In this document: positions 32,588-42,132 of the stretch, one piece after another
How positions within the stretch are numbered: position 1 is the stretch's first letter
Layout: each line of letters begins with the position of its first letter
NCBI GenBank assembly: GCA_019454835.1
Contig: JACFNP010000002.1
Location: forward strand, 1 to 64,000
Source: Rubellimicrobium sp.
GTDB lineage: Bacteria; Pseudomonadota; Alphaproteobacteria; Rhodobacterales; Rhodobacteraceae
Direction: 5' to 3'
Length of the DNA: 64,000 bases
Translations under genes and position numbers: made by a program
The notes under the pieces: model-generated
The model's database searches: none
What the model saw: only the letters and a program-made list of their open reading frames with translations
What the model was told of the DNA's origin: nothing

Positions 32588-34138
32588 CTACTTCCGCGTG
32601 AACCGCGTCGGGTCCGGGTGGCCGTCGGCAAGGATCACCGGCACGATACCGGCGTCGTGAACGGCGATATACGGCTCGAAGCAGATGAAGACGAAGCCGC
32701 CCGATTCCTCCATCAGGTCCTCCATGCGGTGGAACATCGCGGCGCGGGCCTCGCGGTCGGTCTCGGCCAGGGATTTCTCGTAGAGATCCTCGAACTCGGC
32801 GCTGTCGAAGAACGACCAGTTGTAGAGGCCGATCTGGTCTGGCCGGAACCAGACGAGGTTCTCGGTCGGGTCGACGCCACCGGCAAAGGCCATCAGCACC
32901 AGTTCGATGGACTTGTAGTCCTCGCCGGATTCCCGGTCGCCCAGCGCCCAGTAGGACGCTTCCTCGGTCGGCTGGATCTCGATGTTGATTCCGGCCTCGG
33001 CAAGGCTTGCCTGGATGATCTGGGCGGTGGCCAGCGTGGTTGAATCGGTCTGGCAGTAGAGGTTGAGCGTGACGCCTTCGGCCCCGGCATCGGCCAGCAG
33101 GGCGCGGGCCTTGTCCACGTCGCGCGCGGCGATCAGGTTCGATTGCCGCGAATAGAGCGGGTCGGGCTGGATCACCCCGGTCGCCCGCTCGGTCAGGCCG
33201 TCATAGGCGCCCTGCAGCACCGCGTCACCGTCATAGGCATACTGGATCGCCTGTCGCACGCGGATGTCGCGCAAAGGTTCGGCGTTCATGTTGATCGTCA
33301 GCCAGACATAGGTTGTCGAGGCGGTCTCGATCAGCGCGGCGCCATCGGGCAGGTTGGCGGCGAAATCGCGGCCCGCCGCGACGTTCACGCGGGTGAAATC
33401 GACCGCATCGGCCTCGAAGGCCAGCCGCGCGGCGGCGTCGTCCTCGATGAGATAGAATTCCACCGTGTCGAAGGCGGGGGCCGCCAGCGGCCAGTCGGGG
33501 TTGCGCTTCAGCGTCACGCGCGCGTTCTGTTCCCATTTGTCGAACAGATAGGGGCCGCACTGGGCCGGAAATTCGGTGGTGAAGCTGCCGCCGACCGCCT
33601 CGGTCGCGGCCTTGCAGACGATATGGCCCGCGTAATAGGGCAGGGCGATCACCTCGAAGGGCGCGAAGTGTTCGCTCAGGTGGATGATGCCCGACCGCTC
33701 GCCCGTCACCTCGACATGGTCGAGCATGTCGAACTGGTAGGCCCAGGCGGAATCGGACCCGGCGATGCGTTCAAACGAATATTTCACGTCCTCGGCGGTG
33801 ACCGGACCGAAGCCGTTGGTCCATTGTAGCCCCTCGTGCAGGGTGAAGGCCAGCGTGGTCGGGCTGGTCCATTCAAACTGCTCGGCAGCGTAGGGGCTGA
33901 TCGTGTTGCCCTCGCGCAGGTCGGAAATACGGCACAGCGTCACCGTGCAGCAGCGTTGCAGGATGTCGTCCAGTTCGCCGATCATGCTGTAGGGGTCGAC
34001 CACCTGGAAATCGCCGATCAGGCGAATCCGCAACACGCTGCCGTCGGCGGCCCATGCGAATCTGGGCTGCATCGCCAGCCCTGCAAGGGCTGCGCCCCCT
34101 GCGGCAAGAAAGCCGCGCCGGTCAGTGCTCCATTTCAT
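32588..34138 (-). CDS. Peptide-type ABC importer binding protein (SBP_bac_5)
   Basis: This 516-residue periplasmic binding protein has a Tat signal (TDRRGFLAAGGAALAGL) and the family-5 binding fold ('EGLQWTNGFGPVTAEDVKYS', 'IRVRQAIQYAYDG'). Family members carry oligopeptides, dipeptides or other amines to the inner-membrane complex. It is the last of five transporter genes on this strand, one base behind the ATPase gene. The ligand is unknown; the neighbouring hydrolase and N-methyl genes suggest a peptide-like or amide-linked amine. Confidence 0.85.
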   Translation of the reverse strand: MKWSTDRRGFLAAGGAALAGLAMQPRFAWAADGSVLRIRLIGDFQVVDPYSMIGELDDILQRCCTVTLCRISDLREGNTISPYAAEQFEWTSPTTLAFTLHEGLQWTNGFGPVTAEDVKYSFERIAGSDSAWAYQFDMLDHVEVTGERSGIIHLSEHFAPFEVIALPYYAGHIVCKAATEAVGGSFTTEFPAQCGPYLFDKWEQNARVTLKRNPDWPLAAPAFDTVEFYLIEDDAAARLAFEADAVDFTRVNVAAGRDFAANLPDGAALIETASTTYVWLTINMNAEPLRDIRVRQAIQYAYDGDAVLQGAYDGLTERATGVIQPDPLYSRQSNLIAARDVDKARALLADAGAEGVTLNLYCQTDSTTLATAQIIQASLAEAGINIEIQPTEEASYWALGDRESGEDYKSIELVLMAFAGGVDPTENLVWFRPDQIGLYNWSFFDSAEFEDLYEKSLAETDREARAAMFHRMEDLMEESGGFVFICFEPYIAVHDAGIVPVILADGHPDPTRFTRK

Positions 34139-34139
34139 G

Positions 34140-35123
34140 TCATTGTCCTCCCTGTGGACCGTTCCTGTCGGGTTGAATCAGCGGGAAGTGGCAGCGCACT
34201 CGGCGCGTGGCCGAGACGTGGATTTCCGGCGGCGGCACGCGGGCGCAGATGTCGCGCGCGACGGGGCAGCGGGTGTGGAACGGGCAGCCGGGGGGCCTGC
34301 GCAGCAGCGAGGGCACCTCGCCCCTGATGGCAAGGTCCGCGCGCCGCTTGCGCGGGTCGGGATTCGGCTGCGACGCGATGAGGCTGGCGGTGTAGGGATG
34401 CGCGGGCCGGGCAAAGACCTCGGGCGTCGGCCCGGTCTCGACCAGACGGCCCAGATACAGCACCGCGATCCGTTCCGCCGAATGGCGGATCACCGGCAGG
34501 TTGTGGGTGATGATCATCAGGCCGATGCCGCGCTCGCGCTTGAGATCGGCCATCAGGTTCAGGATGTCGCCCTGGATCGAGACATCCAGCCCGGCGGTGG
34601 GTTCGTCGGCGATCACCAGCGCCGGGTTGAGCGCCAGCGCCCGCGCTGCGCAGACCCGCCGTGCCTGCCCGCCCGACAGTTCGTGCGGATAAAGTGCCGC
34701 CAGCGACGGCGGCAGGCCGACGCTGTCCAGCAGGTCGGCGGCGCTGCGGCGCCGGCTGCGGGGAATGCGCTGGATCACATAGGGTTCGCAGACCGCATCG
34801 CCGACCCGCATCCGCGGCGAGAGCGAGGCGACCGGGTCCTGGAACATCATCGCCGTCGCGCGCCGCAGCACCGCGCGCACCAGCGGTTGCCCCTGGAAAC
34901 GCATCTGGCCGCGCGCCGCGCGCAGGCCCAGCATCGCGCGCGCCAGCGTCGTCTTGCCCGAGCCGGATTCGCCCACGAGGCCCAGCGTCTCGCCCGCATG
35001 CAGGTCCAGCGTGATGCCGTCGAGAATGTTCAGCACGCGGGGTTCGTGCCCGCCCAGCGCGGCGGTGATCCCGCGTGCCAGCGGGATGTCGACGCCGACC
35101 TCGTGCAGCTCGAACAGGCTCAT
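34140..35123 (-). CDS. Peptide-type ABC importer ATPase (DppF-like)
   Basis: This 327-residue ATPase has Walker A 'GESGSGKTTLA', signature 'LSGGQARRVCAARAL', Walker B 'LVIADEPTAGLD', and the C-terminal oligopeptide-family region with cysteines ('PGCPFHTRCPVA'). The start at 35123 overlaps the DppD-like stop (ATGA), and a longer in-frame reading only copies that gene. It works with the DppD-like ATPase to power import. Confidence 0.88.
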   Translation of the reverse strand: MSLFELHEVGVDIPLARGITAALGGHEPRVLNILDGITLDLHAGETLGLVGESGSGKTTLARAMLGLRAARGQMRFQGQPLVRAVLRRATAMMFQDPVASLSPRMRVGDAVCEPYVIQRIPRSRRRSAADLLDSVGLPPSLAALYPHELSGGQARRVCAARALALNPALVIADEPTAGLDVSIQGDILNLMADLKRERGIGLMIITHNLPVIRHSAERIAVLYLGRLVETGPTPEVFARPAHPYTASLIASQPNPDPRKRRADLAIRGEVPSLLRRPPGCPFHTRCPVARDICARVPPPEIHVSATRRVRCHFPLIQPDRNGPQGGQ

Positions 35124-36088
35124 GGCGTCACCCGGTGGCAGGCGGCGGCATGGCCGGGGCCGACCGTGACGCGCGGCGGGGCGTCCGTCCGGCAGCGCGC
35201 CATCGCCACCGGGCAGCGGGGCGCAAAGCTGCATCCGGGCGGCGGCGGATCGAGGTCGGGCACGCGGTCGGGGATCGTCGGCAGGCGGTCTACTGTGCCC
35301 GCGATATGGGCCGGGTCGCAGGCGATCAGCGCCTGCGTATAGGGGTGGCGGGGATCGTGATAGATCTCGTCGGTGGTGCCTTCCTCGACGATCTCGCCGG
35401 CATACATGACATAGACGCGGTCGCAGAGCTCGCCGATCACCCCCAGATGATGGGTGATGACCACGATCGCGCCCTGATGTTCGTGGCGCAGCTCGCGCAG
35501 CAGGTGGATGATCTGCGCCTCCATCGTCACGTCAAGCGCGGTGGTGGGCTCGTCCGCCACCAGAAGCTGCGGCTGCATGAGCAGGGCGGCGGCGATGGCC
35601 GCGCGCTGGCGCATCCCGCCGGAAAGTTCGTGGATATGGCGGTCCAGCGCCAGTTCCGGGTCGGGCAGCCCGACGCGGGCCAGCATCGCGGCGGCGCGGG
35701 CGCGGCGCGCACGGCGGGGCAGGGCGCTGCGGTGCTGGAAATCGGTCAGTTGCTGGCCCAGCGTCAGCACCGGGTTGAACGAGGTCATCGGGTCCTGGAA
35801 GATCATCGCCACCGCCGCGCCCCGCATGGCGCGGCGCGCGCGTTCCGGGGCGGCCACGATGTCGCGCCCCCCGATCTCGACCTGCCCGCGCATCCGGGCA
35901 CCCGGCGCGGGCAGGCCGATCAGCGCCGAGGCCAGCGTGGACTTGCCGCAGCCCGATTCCCCGACGATGCCGATAACCTCGCTGCGCCTTGCGATCAGGC
36001 TGGCCCCGCGCAGCGCCTGAACCGCGCCGTAGGAGACGCTCAGCCCCTCGACCCGCAGCACCGTGCCGTCGTCCTGCGCCCCGGTCAC
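35120..36088 (-). CDS. Peptide-type ABC importer ATPase (DppD-like)
   Basis: This 322-residue ATPase has Walker A 'GESGCGKSTLA', signature 'LSGGMRQRAAIAAAL', Walker B 'LLVADEPTTALD', and the oligopeptide-family tail 'GCSFAPRCPVAMARC'. It overlaps the permease gene by four bases and the second ATPase gene by four bases, in the usual dpp order. Confidence 0.88.
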   Translation of the reverse strand: MTGAQDDGTVLRVEGLSVSYGAVQALRGASLIARRSEVIGIVGESGCGKSTLASALIGLPAPGARMRGQVEIGGRDIVAAPERARRAMRGAAVAMIFQDPMTSFNPVLTLGQQLTDFQHRSALPRRARRARAAAMLARVGLPDPELALDRHIHELSGGMRQRAAIAAALLMQPQLLVADEPTTALDVTMEAQIIHLLRELRHEHQGAIVVITHHLGVIGELCDRVYVMYAGEIVEEGTTDEIYHDPRHPYTQALIACDPAHIAGTVDRLPTIPDRVPDLDPPPPGCSFAPRCPVAMARCRTDAPPRVTVGPGHAAACHRVTP

Positions 36089-36969
36089 GGCCCGCCTCCC
36101 TTCAGCCGCGGGTCCAGCGCGTCGCGCAGCCCCTCGCCCAGAAAGGTGAAGCCGATGGTGGACAGCACCAGCGGCACCCCGGCGGCGATCACCAGCGCGG
36201 GTTGTTGGCGCAGGCTGGAATAGCCGTCGTAAAGGATGTTGCCCCAGCTTGGCACCGGCGGCCTGATCCCGAGGTTCAGGTAGGACAGCCCGGCCTCGAG
36301 CATGATGACCACCGGCACATCCATCGACAGCACGATGAGCAGCGGCCCGACCACGTTCGGCATCAGGTGGCGGAACAGGATGCGCAGGTTGCTTGCGCCC
36401 ATGGTGCGTTCCGCCTGGATGAACTCGGCGTTGGCCAGCCCCAGTGTCTGCGCCCTGACCAGCCGCGCATAGCCCGAGATCGACACGAGGATGATGACGA
36501 AAACCAGCGTGGTCGCCGATGGCCCGAGCACCGTGATGACCGCCAGCGCGAACAGGATCATCGGCAGCGAGGCCAGCGAATCGAGCACCAGCATCAGCGC
36601 CCCGTCCAGCCAGCGCGGCCCGTAGCCCGCCATCATGCCGAGCGCGAGGCCGATCACCCCCGCCGCTCCGGTCGCGCCCATCGCGATGGCCAGCGCGGTG
36701 CGCGCCCCGTAGATCAGCCGCGAAAGCGTGTCGCGGCCCAACTGGTCGGTTCCTGCCGGATGGGCCAGCGACGGCCCCTGCAGTTTCGCCGGGATGTCCA
36801 GCGCCAGCGGATCGTAGGGCGCGATCAGCGGCGCGAACAGCGCCACCGCGATGAACAGCGCGACGAGCACCGCGCCGGTGGCGCCCATCGGTTCCGACAT
36901 GAGCCGCCCCAGCGCGCCGCGCGGGCGGGGCCTGGCACCGTCGGTTCGGCTATCCGCCGCGAAAGACAT
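36085..36969 (-). CDS. Peptide-type ABC importer permease (DppC-like)
   Basis: This 294-residue inner-membrane protein has the N-terminal OppC-type region ('APYDPLALDIPAKLQGPS', 'GTDQLGRDTLSRLIYGAR') and the EAA loop 'ERTMGASNLRILFRHLMP' that docks on the ATPases. About six membrane helices are visible. Its start lies 20 bases inside the end of the DppB-like gene. Confidence 0.88.
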   Translation of the reverse strand: MSFAADSRTDGARPRPRGALGRLMSEPMGATGAVLVALFIAVALFAPLIAPYDPLALDIPAKLQGPSLAHPAGTDQLGRDTLSRLIYGARTALAIAMGATGAAGVIGLALGMMAGYGPRWLDGALMLVLDSLASLPMILFALAVITVLGPSATTLVFVIILVSISGYARLVRAQTLGLANAEFIQAERTMGASNLRILFRHLMPNVVGPLLIVLSMDVPVVIMLEAGLSYLNLGIRPPVPSWGNILYDGYSSLRQQPALVIAAGVPLVLSTIGFTFLGEGLRDALDPRLKGGGP

Positions 36970-37903
36970 CTCGCACCCTGGGATCGAGCCGCGCGATCAC
37001 CAGATCGGCGGCGGTGACGATGAACAGGTAGAAGGCGGTCATGAACAGCGTCGTGCCCATCACCAGCGGATAGTTGCGCTTGGCGACGGCGGAAATGATC
37101 AGCGTGCCGATGCCGGGCCGCGAGAACACGGTTTCCACGAATACCGCCGCCGACAGGATCGAGCCGAAGCCCACCGCCAGCACCGCCAGCGTCGGGATGA
37201 TCGCCAGACGCAAGGCATAGCGGGTGACGATGCGGAATTCCGACAGGCCGAAGGCGCGCGCGGTGCGGATGTGGGCCTCGCCCATCACCTCCAGCATCGA
37301 GGCCCGCACCAGCCGCGCCAGATAGCCCACCCAGGTGATGCCGATGGCAAATGACGGCAGGATCAGCGCCCGGACCTGGCTGCCGATGTCCCCCGCCGTG
37401 CCCGCCCCGATGGCGGGCAGCCAGTTGAGCCAGACCGCGAACACCAGCAGCGCATAGATGGCGATGACGAAGGAGGGCACCGCGATCATCGACACCGACA
37501 GCAGCCCCAGCAGCGTGTCGAGCACGCCGCCACGCCAGACCACGGCCAGACAGCCCAGCGCCACCCCCAGCACCAGCGCCCAGCCCAGCGCGACGCCGCC
37601 AAGGATCAGTGTGTTCGGGAAGGCTTCGAGAATCTGGTCCAGCACCGGCCGCCCCGACCAGACATCATAGCCGAGGTTGCCCTGCACGGCGTTGGCGAAG
37701 AAGTTCCAGACTTGCCGCCATATCGGCTGATCCAGCCCCATGCGGGTGACGAGTTCGGCCTTCAGCGCGGGCGTCGCCCTTGGTCCCAGCGCGACCGAGG
37801 CCGGATCACCCGGCACCAGAAAGACCATTGCATACATCGCAACCATGACGATGAGCAGGTTCAGCACCGCAAGACCCGTCCGCTTGGCGGTGTAGCGCAG
37901 CAT
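36950..37903 (-). CDS. Peptide-type ABC importer permease (DppB-like)
   Basis: This 317-residue inner-membrane protein opens with the DppB-type 'YTAKRTGLAVLNLLIVMVAM' helix and 'LVPGDPA', contains the EAA-type loop 'IRTARAFGLSEFRIVTRYAL', and ends with 'LDPRVRDVFRGG'. It starts 12 bases behind the hydrolase gene, so the hydrolase and transporter share one operon. Confidence 0.88.
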   Translation of the reverse strand: MLRYTAKRTGLAVLNLLIVMVAMYAMVFLVPGDPASVALGPRATPALKAELVTRMGLDQPIWRQVWNFFANAVQGNLGYDVWSGRPVLDQILEAFPNTLILGGVALGWALVLGVALGCLAVVWRGGVLDTLLGLLSVSMIAVPSFVIAIYALLVFAVWLNWLPAIGAGTAGDIGSQVRALILPSFAIGITWVGYLARLVRASMLEVMGEAHIRTARAFGLSEFRIVTRYALRLAIIPTLAVLAVGFGSILSAAVFVETVFSRPGIGTLIISAVAKRNYPLVMGTTLFMTAFYLFIVTAADLVIARLDPRVRDVFRGG

Positions 37904-37915
37904 CAGCGGTGGTCC

Positions 37916-39943
37916 CTAGAGATGGTCACGGGGGATCCTTTCGTCCCATTCGCGCGCGAAGAACGTCTTGCCGTTCTCGCGCGCCTCAAGCCGCATCTGC
38001 ACGCGAAAATGTGTCGCATCACAGGTGAGCGTGCCTTCCGAGACATGCTCGCAGCTTGTCCCCGCCCGCGTCACCACGGTGCGGAATCGCGATGTGGTGC
38101 GCGCCGACAGCGGATCGCCCTCGGTGATCTCGTAGCTGACGATGCCCTCGGAATCCTGGACATGGCCGATGTCCGGCATCACCAGCCGCCCGCTGCCGCG
38201 CGGGAAATCGACCTGCATCGCACCCGACAGCAGATCGCGGGTGATGCGCCTGCGTGGCGCGTCGTCGGGCATCTCGTGGTGATGCGGGGTTTCGGGGGCG
38301 GATTCGGGCGCATCGAAAGGCCGCAGCCGCGCATCCGCCGGATCGGGCGGGCGGACGGGCAGGATCAGCGCGCTTTGCCCGAGGCGCAGGGTGACGGTCG
38401 CCGCTTCGGGCGAGGGCCAGGCGACCGGCCAGTAGTTCGTCGAGAGCGCCACCGCGATGCGGCTGCCTGCCGCGAAGGCGTGTGCGATGTCGTCGTATTC
38501 GACCGTGACCGCGACCTCCTCGCCCGGCACCAGCGGGCGCGGGGCGCCGTGGCCCTCGCGGTGGGCGAGGTTCATCAGCCCCAGCGCCACGCGGGTCGAG
38601 GCGCCGTCGGGCGCGACCTCGTTGAGCCGCGCGGCCAGCAGCGCCAGCGGGCGGTCGGAGGACAGCCGCAATTCCAGTCGGGCGGCGCCCAGGATTTCCA
38701 GCCGCTCGGGCAGGGGTTCGGTGACAAAGACCAGCGAACCGCCGTCATCCTCGCGCTGGTCGGTCGGCCAGTCGGCATCCGAGGCATAGCGCCCGACCTC
38801 TCCCGAGGCCGCGCCGACCCGGAGCGGGGACTTGATGGCGGCGGTGCCCGTCCCGGCCGTGCCGCCCAGCGCACCGCCGGGGTTCAGCGGCAGGCGCAAC
38901 GGGGTGATGCGCGGCGAGGGCCAGACCGCCTCGCCCACCCAGCGGCCGGGGCGGGCGTCATACAGGGTTGCGGGCAGGACGGGTTCCTGCATCCAGACGC
39001 GCAGCATCGGCTCGTCCATGATCCCGGTTGCGCGCCCCTTCAGCCAGTAGTCGCACCAGCGGATCACCTCCTGCAACCAGCCGATCCGGGGGGCGACGGT
39101 GGCGTCATGGGGATAGGAATGTTCCCACGGCCCGATCAGCCCGCGCCGGGGGCAGGACAGCCCCGCCAGCAGGCGCGGCACGCTTTCGGAATAATTGTCG
39201 GCCCAGCCCGAGACGGCATAGACGGGAATGGTGATCCTCGAGAAATCCTCGCAGACCGACCCCTGCCGCCAGTAGTCGTCGCGGCGCTGGTGCGCGAGCC
39301 ATGTCAGGATCCACGGCCGGTTCGCCTCAAGCCGTTCAAGCCACATCTCGCGCCAGCGCGGGCCGACCACGGCCGGGTCGGGCGGCAGGTCGTTCCAGGC
39401 GAACATCGTCGAGGACCAGTCGAAATTGTCCTTCGACAGGCAGCCGCCGACATAATGCACGTCGGTGGCATAGCGGTCGTCGGTCGAGCCGACGGTGATG
39501 ACGGTTTTCAGCGCAGGCGGCTGGCGCGCGGCGAGCTGGAGACCGTTGAAGCCGCCCCAGCTTATCCCGATCATCGCCACCTGACCGTCACACCAGTCCT
39601 GCGCCCCGATCCAGTCGATCACCTCGCAGCCGTCAAGCTGCTCCTGCACGGTATATTCATCCGTGATAATGCCGTCGGATTCGCCGGTGCCGCGAATGTC
39701 GACGCGGATGCAGCCGTAGCCCCGCGCCGCAAGATATGCGTGCAGCCCGTTGTCGCGGGTGCGGGTGCCGTCGTGCTTGCGATAGGGCAGGTATTCGAGG
39801 ATCGCCGGAACCCGCCCCGCACCCTCGGGCAGCCAGAGCTTCGCCGCCAGCCGGGTGCCGTCCTGCAACGTGATGAACAGGTTCTCGATCACGCGGACCG
39901 GATGCGTCCCGGCCGGAAGCGGTGGTTCGCGGTCGTCCGCCAT
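37916..39943 (-). CDS. CocE/NonD-type alpha/beta hydrolase (X-Pro dipeptidyl-peptidase-like)
   Basis: This 675-residue protein belongs to the CocE/NonD hydrolase family, which includes cocaine esterase and X-prolyl aminopeptidases. The nucleophile is the serine of 'GISWGGFNG', preceded by 'VDIRGTGESDG'; a C-terminal jelly-roll domain follows. The start at 39943 has a GGAGGGG site and gives the normal length. As first gene of the importer operon it should cleave the imported compound, releasing an amine or amino acid. A proline-containing peptide or an amide of a methylated amine would fit, but the substrate is not shown by the sequence. Confidence 0.78.
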   Translation of the reverse strand: MADDREPPLPAGTHPVRVIENLFITLQDGTRLAAKLWLPEGAGRVPAILEYLPYRKHDGTRTRDNGLHAYLAARGYGCIRVDIRGTGESDGIITDEYTVQEQLDGCEVIDWIGAQDWCDGQVAMIGISWGGFNGLQLAARQPPALKTVITVGSTDDRYATDVHYVGGCLSKDNFDWSSTMFAWNDLPPDPAVVGPRWREMWLERLEANRPWILTWLAHQRRDDYWRQGSVCEDFSRITIPVYAVSGWADNYSESVPRLLAGLSCPRRGLIGPWEHSYPHDATVAPRIGWLQEVIRWCDYWLKGRATGIMDEPMLRVWMQEPVLPATLYDARPGRWVGEAVWPSPRITPLRLPLNPGGALGGTAGTGTAAIKSPLRVGAASGEVGRYASDADWPTDQREDDGGSLVFVTEPLPERLEILGAARLELRLSSDRPLALLAARLNEVAPDGASTRVALGLMNLAHREGHGAPRPLVPGEEVAVTVEYDDIAHAFAAGSRIAVALSTNYWPVAWPSPEAATVTLRLGQSALILPVRPPDPADARLRPFDAPESAPETPHHHEMPDDAPRRRITRDLLSGAMQVDFPRGSGRLVMPDIGHVQDSEGIVSYEITEGDPLSARTTSRFRTVVTRAGTSCEHVSEGTLTCDATHFRVQMRLEARENGKTFFAREWDERIPRDHL

Positions 39944-40062
39944 CTTGCCCCTCCGAATTGAACAACCATGCAACAAGGCGGTGAATCGGGCAATCATTTT
40001 TTCACGATTGACCGGAGCGGCGCGCCGTCCTTATGATACGGTCATTCAATAAAGGCGCGGCG
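39944..40062. promoter_or_regulatory. Divergent promoter region with an operator-like ATACGGTCAT
   Basis: This 119-base gap separates the hydrolase/importer operon from the TMADH-like operon. At 40034-40046 lies ATGA-TACGG-TCAT, an inverted repeat with arms of four. Its core ATACGGTCAT resembles ATACGGACGT within the perfect palindrome at 26575-26594. A BetI-type regulator, either of the two in this window, is a plausible binder. Confidence 0.45.
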
Positions 40063-42132
40063 ATGACCCGGGACCCAAGCCATGACGTGCTGTTCGAGCC
40101 GGTCCGGATCGGGCCGAAACTGGCGAAGAACCGCTTCTATCAGGTGCCCCATGCCAGCGGCATGACCAATGCCAACCCCCGCGTGCGCGCCGCCTTCCGC
40201 GCCACCAAGGCCGAGGGCGGCTGGGGCGTGGTCTGCACCGGCGCCTGTTCGGTGCATCCGTCCTCGGACGACAGCCCGTTTCCCTTCGCCACGCTCTGGG
40301 ACGATGCCGATATTCACGCCCATGCGCTGATGTGCGACGCCGTCCATGACCACGGCGCGCTTGCCGGGGTCGAGCTCTGGCACGGCGGCGCGGCGGCGGT
40401 GAACCGCACGACGCGCCATGCGCCGCTGTCGCCCTCGGGGATTCCGTGGATGGCGACCCATGTCGGCTTCATGTCCCCGGCGCGGCCGAAGATCATGGAT
40501 GCGGGCGATATCCGCGACCTCATCCGCTGGCAGGCCGATGCCGCGCGCCGGGCCGAGGTGGCGGGGTTCGACATTCTCTATGTCTACGCCGGGATGGGCT
40601 ATCTGCCGTATCAGTTCCTTTTGCCCGACTACAACCGCCGCACCGATGCCTATGGCGGCAGCCTGCGCAACCGGCTGCGGCTGGTCGAGGAACTGATCGA
40701 CGCCACCCGCGAGGCCACGCATGGCCGCTGCGCCGTGGCCCTGCGCATCTCGCTGGAAGAACTGCGCGCGCGCCCCTCGGACAATGCCGAAAGCGAGGCG
40801 CATGAGGTCATCACCTTCCTGCGCGACGCGCCCGACCTGTTCGACGTGAAGATGGACTATTCGGCCAGCGACTGCGCGCCCAGCCGGTTCTCGCCCGAGG
40901 GCAGCCACGAACCCGTCGTCGATTTCGTGAAGTCCTGCACCGACAGGCCGGTGGTCGGCGTGGGGCGCTTCACCTCGCCCGACACGATGGCGTCAATGGT
41001 GCGGCGCGGGGTGCTGGATTTCATCGGCGCGGCGCGGCCCTCGATCGCCGATCCGTTCCTGCCCGCCAAGATTGAGGCCGGGGCGTCCGAGGATATCCGC
41101 GAATGCATCGGCTGCAACATGTGCATCTCGTCATGGCATGACGGGGTCTGGGTGCGCTGCACCCAGAACCCCACCGCAGGCGAGGAATGGCGCCGTGGCT
41201 GGCACCCCGAACGCATCGCGCGCGACGGCGCGGGCGAGGTGCTGGTGATCGGCGGCGGGCCTGCGGGCCTCGAGGCCGCGCTGACGGCGGCGCGACGCGG
41301 CTTTCGCGTCGCCGTGGCCGAGGCCGGGGCCGATTTCGGCGGCAGGCTGCGGTTCGAGTCGCGCCTGCCGGGCCTGTCGGCCTGGCATCGGGTCATCGAC
41401 TACCGCCTCGGCCACTTGCGCAGGATGGAGAATGTCGCGCTCTATCCGGCCAGTCGCCTCGGCCCCGATGACGTGGCCGAATTCGGCGCGGATCATGTGA
41501 TTGTCGCCACCGGCGCGCGCTGGAATCCCACGCTGTTCACCGAATCCGAACTGCCCGGCGCGCTGCTGTCCGGCCCGCGCGTCCTGATCCCCGACGACAT
41601 CGCCGCCGGGGCGCAGGTCGAGGGGCCGGTCGCGGTTTTCGACTATGACTGCTACTACATGGGTTCCGCCATCGCCGAGGCCCTGTCCGACCGTGGCTGT
41701 GCCGTCACCTATGTCACCACGGCGGGCGCGGCGGCCGCATGGGGCTTCATGACCAACGAACAGCCGCAGGTGCATCGGTCCTTCGCGCGGCGCGGCATCG
41801 CCCTGCGAACGCTCGAGCGGGTGACGGGGTTCGACGGCGAATGGCTGGAACTGGCGCAGGTGTTTTCCGGGCAGGAGACCCGGATCGCGGCGCGCACGCT
41901 GGTCATCGTAGGGCAGCGGACGGGCGAGCGGGGGCTGCATGATGCGCTTGCGGGCAGGATCGGGGCCGCGCGGCTGCATCTGACCGGCGACGCCGCTGCG
42001 CCGGGGGCGATTGCCCATGCGATCTATCAGGCCCACGCCTGCGCCCGTGCGCTGGGCCTCGACGCACCGCCCGCACCACGCCGCGATGCGCCGTTCGTGC
42101 CCGCCGGGCTGGCGTCGGGGGCGGGCTGGTGA
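40063..42132 (+). CDS. Trimethylamine-dehydrogenase-like flavoprotein with 4Fe-4S cluster
   Basis: This 689-residue protein has the three-domain layout of trimethylamine/dimethylamine dehydrogenase: an old-yellow-enzyme-type barrel, a four-cysteine cluster ('ECIGCNMCISS...CTQN') and a C-terminal NAD/FAD-like domain (GGGPAG). Sequence agreement is strong ('NRFYQVPH', 'RPSIADPFLP', 'GEEWRRGWHPE'). However, the cysteine that binds FMN covalently in TMADH (Cys30) is Ala31 here. TMADH Tyr60 is Ala61, and the tryptophan before 'APSRF' is absent, so two of the three aromatic cation-binding residues are lost. It is therefore unlikely to oxidise trimethylamine itself. The start at 40063 has an AAAGG site. 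The stop overlaps the next start (GTGA). Confidence 0.8.
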   Translation: MTRDPSHDVLFEPVRIGPKLAKNRFYQVPHASGMTNANPRVRAAFRATKAEGGWGVVCTGACSVHPSSDDSPFPFATLWDDADIHAHALMCDAVHDHGALAGVELWHGGAAAVNRTTRHAPLSPSGIPWMATHVGFMSPARPKIMDAGDIRDLIRWQADAARRAEVAGFDILYVYAGMGYLPYQFLLPDYNRRTDAYGGSLRNRLRLVEELIDATREATHGRCAVALRISLEELRARPSDNAESEAHEVITFLRDAPDLFDVKMDYSASDCAPSRFSPEGSHEPVVDFVKSCTDRPVVGVGRFTSPDTMASMVRRGVLDFIGAARPSIADPFLPAKIEAGASEDIRECIGCNMCISSWHDGVWVRCTQNPTAGEEWRRGWHPERIARDGAGEVLVIGGGPAGLEAALTAARRGFRVAVAEAGADFGGRLRFESRLPGLSAWHRVIDYRLGHLRRMENVALYPASRLGPDDVAEFGADHVIVATGARWNPTLFTESELPGALLSGPRVLIPDDIAAGAQVEGPVAVFDYDCYYMGSAIAEALSDRGCAVTYVTTAGAAAAWGFMTNEQPQVHRSFARRGIALRTLERVTGFDGEWLELAQVFSGQETRIAARTLVIVGQRTGERGLHDALAGRIGAARLHLTGDAAAPGAIAHAIYQAHACARALGLDAPPAPRRDAPFVPAGLASGAGW

